Positions 1-4,853 of a DNA stretch of 7,239 nt are shown piece by piece. This DNA comes from Methanobacteriota archaeon (GTDB lineage: Archaea; Thermoplasmatota; DTKX01; GCA-020343715). Position numbers and translations under genes: made by a program. Below the pieces are notes generated by a model. The model was not told the origin of the DNA. It did no database searches and saw only the letters and a program-made list of their open reading frames with translations. The DNA lies in the NCBI GenBank assembly GCA_030594725.1, contig JAUVEQ010000146.1, positions 1 to 7,239 on the forward strand. The letters run 5' to 3'. Numbering within the stretch: the stretch's first letter is position 1; the number at the start of each line of letters is the position of its first letter.

Positions 1-1511
1 GTCTGTTGGCTGTTGCTGTTGCCGAACTCATCCTCGACGCTCACCTTGACGTCGTAGCTCCCGTCGTCGAGGTTCAGGGTGAACTCGTATTCCCCGTCGT
101 ATCTCACGGGGAACTCCCAGGTCAATCCTCCGACCTCGACATAGACGATCGGGATGCCAGCCTCGGTCTCACCGGATATGGTGACGGATGGCGTGGTCAC
201 AACGGAGTCCACCGTGTTGACGACGAGCTTGGGGTCGCTGGTGCTGACCCATGCCTTGAGCTTCTCCGAGACGGTGTTCACCTCGTCCTTCGCCTCGATG
301 GTGATGTTGTTCTCACCATTGGTGAGGGACGCCGAGTGGCTGAAGGCCCAGGTACCGTCCTTATCGAAGGAGTCGGCGGCCTCGCCGTTGATGGTGACCC
401 CGGTCGCGTTGTACGCGAAGCCCTGGATATCGAGGGTGAGGACGTTGGTCCAGACCTCGGATGCCACGGGCGTGGTCACGACCAGAACAGGTGGCATGGT
501 GTCCAGGAATACCTCGATGCTGTCCATAGCCTCGTTGCCGGCTGGATCCCGACCCGTCACGGTGATGATGTTGCTGCCCTCCAGGAGCAGGACGGTCCTG
601 ATGGTGTTCCCCTCGTCGTTGGCGGTGGGTCGACCGTTGATCCGTAGCTCCGCGTCCAGGTCGGACAGGATGGTGATCTCGATGACACCGTCGGAGGTCT
701 TGTGACCATTGTCGGGATCGGTGATCTCGACGTACGGCGGGTCCTGATCCAGCTCGATGTTGAGGGTCACGATGGCCACGTTGGTGGCCAGGTCGGTCGC
801 CTTGACCTCGATCGCGTTCTCGCCAGAGGCGAGGGCGACGACTTGGCTGAAGGAACCATCCTCATCGGCTATCACGGGAGTGCCGTCCACGGTGAGGTCC
901 TCGTGGCCATCAACGATGCCCACGATGGTCACGGTGTCCTGGTTGGTGATCATGTACATCGCTGGACCGGTCACGACAAGTACCGGAGGCTGGGTATCCA
1001 AGATCACCTCCGCGGTCTGGAATGCGGTGTTCTTGGCCGCATCCACAGCCTCGATGAGGATGATGTTGGTACCCTCGTGGAGCACGTGCTCTATCATGAG
1101 TGAGCTGCTCTCAACGATGCCGTGTGACATCCCGTTCACGAACAGCTCGGCACCAACCTCGATCGTTCCCGTTATGATAAGGTTGGGATTGTTGGTGGTC
1201 GATGGCGTGTTACCGATGGTCAGGTCCGGCGGGACGGTGTCGATGGTGATGGTCACACTGGTCGTCGCGAGGTTGCTCGCGATGTCCCTTGCTCGGACCG
1301 CCAGGGTCCTGTCACCGTCTGCCAGGTCTGCCAGAGGCACGTTCCAATCGCCGTTGGGCGAGATGGTCAGGGTCATCCAAGTGCCACCGTCCAGGCTGTA
1401 CTCGATGGGGCCAAGACCGGAACCCACCTCGGCGACGAAGCCGAAGGCCTCGACGGAGTTCCTGTTGAAGGTCGCTCCATCGTAGGGTTCGGTGATGGCG
1501 ACCACGGGTTC
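1..1511 (-). repeat. Tandem Ig-like beta-sandwich repeats, running off the window (gene B)
   Basis: From residue 1115 there is one long unit (PVVAITEP to DTVPP) with EYSLDGGTW and LAVRARDIASN, followed by units with boundary aspartates at nt 1241, 998, 749 and 503 and an equivalent position near 236, giving spacings of 243-249 bp and then about 86 codons. A sixth unit is cut at base 1. LDTQPPVLVVTGP and LDTMPPVLVVTTP at two boundaries show that the units share ancestry, but the DNA has diverged, so the array is old rather than recently expanded. Confidence 0.85.
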
Positions 1512-4500
1512 GAATATGTCCCATAGCAACATCTCGATCATATTGGGACCGATAAGGTCGCTAGTGAGGTGGACGGTCTCCTCCTGGGTCGCACCGGACG
1601 AAGACGCCTTCATGCTGTACGGGGAGTACTCGACGATGCCGCCGATATCGACGGCCCATTGCCTGTACAGGTCCTGTGCCAGCATTCCGCTCGCGTCAGC
1701 GTAGGTGGAGGTGTAGTAGTCGTCGTTGGCATCGTAGAACACCATCAGGGCATTGGCAACTGGGGTCTCGCTGTCGACACCGTTCGCGTCTGCCCAGGTC
1801 ACCTTGGCCTCCAATGGCCACCAGGTGGTGATCGACCCCTCGCCTGCCACGGTGCAGGTCGTGCCGTCGATCGTGCTGGAGTAGATGTCCACCACGCTGT
1901 TCGTCACCCAAATGGCCTCAGAGGCACCGGTGATGTCCAGACGATCGAGGGTAACCTCCATGTTGGTGAACGCCAGCGCGGTTCCCGTGCACGACAGGGT
2001 CTCGTCGGAGAGCTCCATCGGAACGAGCTGGAAGCCGCGGTCCTTTGCCACGAACTCGTACAGGTCGACGTTGTCGTTCAGGTTGTTGTTCATGACCGTT
2101 GGCATGTTCAGATTGATGTAATCGATGGCAAGGATCGGTCCCTCGTTGTCCCAGAAGTTGTTGTTCATCACCGTCACGTCGCCCCAGATGTTGACGAAGC
2201 CTCCGGTGTTGTTCTGAACGGTGTTGTCCTCGATATTGAAGGTCGCGTCGTGATCGAAGCTGGTGATGGTCTGGGAGTTCCCCCAGTAGTCGAGGAAGAA
2301 GCCCTCGCAATTGTACATATGGTTGTCCTTGACGGTCACCACGAAGTTCAGGTTGCCCTCGTCGACGTTTCCGAACTCGGCTATGTATGAGCTCATCTCG
2401 TAGTATTCGTTCTCGATGATGTCCAGGGATGCTTTCCCGGTCCACTCCGTTACGTGGTACATGCTCAGGAAGCCGTTCCCCATCGACATGTCGTTGCCTT
2501 GTACAACGACCTCGCCACCGAACTCCAGGAAGATGATCTCGTCCCATCTCTCGTTGGTGCAGTTGACGATGGAGTTCTCCTTGAACAACCAGTCGACCGG
2601 GTTGATACCGTTGTAGTCCCCACCCGGGTCGTAGAAGTCGCCCGACTCGCTATAGTGCATGTCCATCATGGTGTTGCCCACGAACCGAATGGTGTCGAAG
2701 TAATAGCTGTAGAAGGGTCCGTTGCCACTGTCATTGTCGGTGACGTTGTCCATGTTGTTGTTGAGGATGTTCAAGGTGCACGACCCACGGGAGAACTGAC
2801 TGAGCCCTTGAACATAGAACAGGGACCCCTCAGAGTCCACGAAGTCGTTGTCAGCGAAGGTCACGGTGCGGTCCCAGGGATCGGACATGTGATTGTCCCA
2901 CACGCTACCGATGTTGAAATAGGTCCACCAGTACTGTCCCATCGTTATCGTGTTGTTGTCGATGAGTATGTCCTCTGTCATGTCGACCATGTTCATGTCC
3001 GGGTCGACACCGGGTCCCGCCATCGCGGCGTAGTACAAGATCTCGCCGTCCATGTTATTGAACGTGCAGCCGGTTATCCTGATGTCGATGTTGATCTCCC
3101 TCTTGTTCTCGAAACCGGGCCTGATATCGAAGCCGAAGATTGTACCCCTGTTGTACAACACAGTGACGTTCTGGATCACTACGGTGTCGCCCATCTGCGG
3201 GATTCCAGCTCCAGTGTAGGTCGAGTAGTACATGTGTCCGAACCAGTTGGTTCCATCGTCGATGGTCAGGTCCGACACGGTCAACATCGGGTCGGGTGAG
3301 GTGCTGGAGCCTCCGTAGGCGGCAGCGCCGACCTGCACCCGGGGTCCGTAGTTGTTCCATCCGCTGTATCCATAGGACCAGCCGTAGACGTAGGGTCCGT
3401 AGATCGAGGAGTAGCCGTTGTTGTACGAGACCACATCGGTGATGGTGGTGTCGGTGTAGTTGATTATCCCGATACCTGCGGAGACCCCCATGAAGTCCAC
3501 GTACAGGTACTTCGGGTTGATGCCCGGGTCGGAGGCAGTGGTGTAGCTGGCCATGTAGTAGGATGAGTCATGGACCGTCAGTCCGGACACAACGTCCATG
3601 TCCGGGGAATCGATGAGCACGGCACAGGCCATCCCCAGGAGATAGATGGTGGGTTCCTCCTCGGTGCCAGTGTAATTGACCCGGAAGTTCACCCTAACGT
3701 CGGCCTCCACGGACACATCGTTGAATGTTGGGACGCCCCCAGCCACCCAGATGCCGTTACCGACGGCCATCGGGAACCGGTCCTCGGAGGACCAGCTCTT
3801 GTCGGTCTTGAAGTAGACGTCGTAGCTGTAAGAGCTCGTCACTCGCATCGTCACGTTGTCCATGGAGGGACTGCAATCGTCGATGTAGATGCCCTGGTAG
3901 TACATGGTGTAGAAGTTGCTGTTGGCTATGCTGACATCGTCGCTACCGATGTACACGCCACGGTAGACGTACCATATCTCGCAAGTGTCGATGTCCACTT
4001 CGCCCGTCATCCGCCATCCATCGTAGACTCGGTAGAAGCGGGTATCAAGGATGTCCACGGTCCCGTCGAAGTTGGCCTCGTAGAGGTACTCCAGGTTTCC
4101 CATCCAGATGTCCACGGTCCCCATCATGTTGAAACCGCCGTATATCCGGTACATGTACTGGTAATCGAAGTTGGCAGTGCCCGTCACGTTGAAGGCATCG
4201 TACACGTACCTGATGGTGCTGTCGTTGAAGTCAGCCGACCCGGAGATCTTGAACCCGTCGTAGACGTTGCTGATGTAGGCATCGTCGAATGTCGCGGTCC
4301 CGATGAGGTTGATACCACCATAGGTGTACTTCAGGTCTGAGTGGGTGAAGCTCATCGAACCACTGACGTTGAACCCGTCGTAGACGTGGTCGAACACGGT
4401 GTCGTTGAACTTGGCGGTGCCGTTGATGTCCACATCGTTATTGTAATCAAACAGGCAGTTGTCGAAGTCACCAGTTCCGTCCAGATAGAAGTCCCAGTAG

Positions 4501-4853
4501 AACCCGAACATAGCGTTCCAAGAGCTCCAGTAACTGTCGTTGGACTGAAGGGAACCGGCAGCGTTGACCTTGACATCGTAGTAATCCATCTTGGACCAAA
4601 CAATGGTGTACACGTTGCAGTTCTGGATGGAGAGCTTGCTGTTCACGGTGATGTTGCCGTCGAAGACGTAGATGGTCTCGTCGATGACGGTCGTGGGTTG
4701 GTTGATGACCCAGTCACCCATGAACGGCGGAGGCCAATCGCCTGAGCCAGAGGCCGCGGCAGGGTTGGCCATCAGGATGACCACCAGGGCCAGCAACAAC
4801 GTTGCCAGGCCTCCGATGACGGTGATGCGGGTTGCCTTGCTGTTCAAATTCAT
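1..4853 (-). CDS. Partial giant secreted protein: signal peptide, beta-helix solenoid, NosD-like beta-helix, Ig-like repeats (gene B)
   Basis: The ATG at 4853-4851 opens 1617 codons with no stop, and the frame is still open at base 1, so the C-terminus is missing. The start is supported by an AGGAGG 8 nt upstream and by an immediate signal peptide (residues 1-34). Domains in order: 20-residue beta-coil repeats (about 129-324); irregular beta-helix with a Tyr/Gly-rich stretch (480-504); asparagine-ladder beta-helix with NosD-like N-N/D-x-h motifs (about 630-927); a last beta-helix part to about 1004; a carboxypeptidase-regulatory-like linker (about 1005-1112); a long Ig-like unit with YSLDGGTW (1115-1205); then Ig-like units of 81-86 residues bounded by DTxPP-like motifs near 1205, 1286, 1369, 1451 and 1540. 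All 11 cysteines lie before about residue 1005. It is a secreted surface protein of unknown substrate. Parallel beta-helices occur in pectate-lyase-like enzymes and in NosD/adhesins, but no active site is recognisable here. It probably ends in a membrane anchor like gene A. Confidence 0.95.
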   Translation of the reverse strand, partial: MNLNSKATRITVIGGLATLLLALVVILMANPAAASGSGDWPPPFMGDWVINQPTTVIDETIYVFDGNITVNSKLSIQNCNVYTIVWSKMDYYDVKVNAAGSLQSNDSYWSSWNAMFGFYWDFYLDGTGDFDNCLFDYNNDVDINGTAKFNDTVFDHVYDGFNVSGSMSFTHSDLKYTYGGINLIGTATFDDAYISNVYDGFKISGSADFNDSTIRYVYDAFNVTGTANFDYQYMYRIYGGFNMMGTVDIWMGNLEYLYEANFDGTVDILDTRFYRVYDGWRMTGEVDIDTCEIWYVYRGVYIGSDDVSIANSNFYTMYYQGIYIDDCSPSMDNVTMRVTSSYSYDVYFKTDKSWSSEDRFPMAVGNGIWVAGGVPTFNDVSVEADVRVNFRVNYTGTEEEPTIYLLGMACAVLIDSPDMDVVSGLTVHDSSYYMASYTTASDPGINPKYLYVDFMGVSAGIGIINYTDTTITDVVSYNNGYSSIYGPYVYGWSYGYSGWNNYGPRVQVGAAAYGGSSTSPDPMLTVSDLTIDDGTNWFGHMYYSTYTGAGIPQMGDTVVIQNVTVLYNRGTIFGFDIRPGFENKREINIDIRITGCTFNNMDGEILYYAAMAGPGVDPDMNMVDMTEDILIDNNTITMGQYWWTYFNIGSVWDNHMSDPWDRTVTFADNDFVDSEGSLFYVQGLSQFSRGSCTLNILNNNMDNVTDNDSGNGPFYSYYFDTIRFVGNTMMDMHYSESGDFYDPGGDYNGINPVDWLFKENSIVNCTNERWDEIIFLEFGGEVVVQGNDMSMGNGFLSMYHVTEWTGKASLDIIENEYYEMSSYIAEFGNVDEGNLNFVVTVKDNHMYNCEGFFLDYWGNSQTITSFDHDATFNIEDNTVQNNTGGFVNIWGDVTVMNNNFWDNEGPILAIDYINLNMPTVMNNNLNDNVDLYEFVAKDRGFQLVPMELSDETLSCTGTALAFTNMEVTLDRLDITGASEAIWVTNSVVDIYSSTIDGTTCTVAGEGSITTWWPLEAKVTWADANGVDSETPVANALMVFYDANDDYYTSTYADASGMLAQDLYRQWAVDIGGIVEYSPYSMKASSSGATQEETVHLTSDLIGPNMIEMLLWDIFEPVVAITEPYDGATFNRNSVEAFGFVAEVGSGLGPIEYSLDGGTWMTLTISPNGDWNVPLADLADGDRTLAVRARDIASNLATTSVTITIDTVPPDLTIGNTPSTTNNPNLIITGTIEVGAELFVNGMSHGIVESSSLMIEHVLHEGTNIILIEAVDAAKNTAFQTAEVILDTQPPVLVVTGPAMYMITNQDTVTIVGIVDGHEDLTVDGTPVIADEDGSFSQVVALASGENAIEVKATDLATNVAIVTLNIELDQDPPYVEITDPDNGHKTSDGVIEITILSDLDAELRINGRPTANDEGNTIRTVLLLEGSNIITVTGRDPAGNEAMDSIEVFLDTMPPVLVVTTPVASEVWTNVLTLDIQGFAYNATGVTINGEAADSFDKDGTWAFSHSASLTNGENNITIEAKDEVNTVSEKLKAWVSTSDPKLVVNTVDSVVTTPSVTISGETEAGIPIVYVEVGGLTWEFPVRYDGEYEFTLNLDDGSYDVKVSVEDEFGNSNSQQ
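1514..1841 (-). other. Carboxypeptidase-regulatory-like linker domain between beta-helix and Ig repeats (gene B)
   Basis: Residues about 1005-1112 start with EGSITTWWPLEAKVTW, continue with PVANALMVFYDAND and a later YADASGML, and contain YSPYSMKA. The 'P-V-x-x-A-x-V-x-h-x-D ... T-D-x-x-G' arrangement is that of carboxypeptidase-regulatory-like beta-sandwiches, which commonly follow NosD-type helices in archaeal surface proteins. The same arrangement occurs at the start of the visible part of gene A. Confidence 0.65.
2074..2965 (-). other. NosD-like parallel beta-helix with asparagine-ladder motifs (gene B)
   Basis: Residues about 630-927 carry eleven recurrences of a hydrophobic-x-[N/D/E]-N-x-h motif: IDNNTIT, FADNDFVD, ILNNNMDN, FVGNTMMD, FKENSIVN, VQGNDMSM, IIENEYYE, VKDNHMYN, IEDNTVQN, VMNNNFWD and VMNNNLND, spaced about 22-35 residues apart. 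Stacked asparagines at the turn of each coil are typical of PbH1/NosD-type right-handed beta-helices. Spacing longer than the usual 22-24 residues implies that loops protrude from several coils, which is where a binding surface could lie. No Asp pair or Arg arrangement typical of a pectate lyase or polygalacturonase is evident. Confidence 0.8.
3342..3416 (-). other. Tyr/Gly-rich low-complexity segment in the beta-helix (gene B)
   Basis: Residues 480-504 (from GYSSIYGPYVYG to NNYGP) contain 7 Tyr, 2 Trp and 6 Gly in 25 positions. The bias is far above that of the surrounding beta-helix. An aromatic loop of this kind could be a carbohydrate-stacking or self-association surface; that role is inference. 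Confidence 0.7.
3882..4469 (-). repeat. In-frame 60-bp tandem repeats encoding 20-residue beta-coils with a tyrosine ladder
   Basis: Gene B residues 129-324 form about ten coils. Units begin at nt 4469, 4412, 4352, 4292, 4232, 4172, 4112, 4055, 3995 and 3932, so most are exactly 60 bp (three are 57, 57 and 63). The consensus is roughly [DKS]-[FI]-x-D-x2-[FIL]-x2-[VIL]-Y-[DG]-G-[FW]-N-[VIM]-x-G-[ST]-[AV]. Tyr at coil position 11 is present in nine consecutive units, and Gly near position 17-18 in nearly all. At DNA level the plus strand shows recurrent cgtcgtagacg-like words 60 or 120 bp apart. The pattern fits a short-coil right-handed beta-solenoid. It is not a pentapeptide-repeat pattern, although the coil length is the same. 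Confidence 0.85.
4752..4853 (-). other. Signal peptide of gene B
   Basis: Residues 1-34. Basic residues K6 and R9 precede a hydrophobic core (about 12-29, LLLALVVILM) and an A-A-A cleavage site, with cleavage expected after Ala34 in NPAAA-SGSG. This is Sec-type export. No lipobox cysteine is present, so it is not a lipoprotein. Confidence 0.88.

Noticed and set aside
2454..3299. Long plus-strand open frame opposite gene B (also 6-647, 1569-2390, 3570-4340, 4341-4745)
   Set aside because: All are in the plus frame exactly opposite the gene B codons. They stay open because the sense gene rarely uses TTA, CTA or TCA and ends most codons in C or G, which gives Val/Asp/His/Gly-rich nonsense proteins on the other strand. 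There is no domain, signal peptide or convincing ribosome binding site.
3882..4469. CRISPR-like array because of the 60-bp period
   Set aside because: The period is a multiple of three and in frame, units are diverged throughout with no constant repeat and unique spacer, and the translated pattern is a protein solenoid.
3882..4469. Pentapeptide-repeat (Rfr) fold because of 20 residues per coil
   Set aside because: Hydrophobic residues do not recur every five positions with the A-[DN]-L-x-x pattern; the spacing 2, 7, 10-11, 14, 16 fits another solenoid type.
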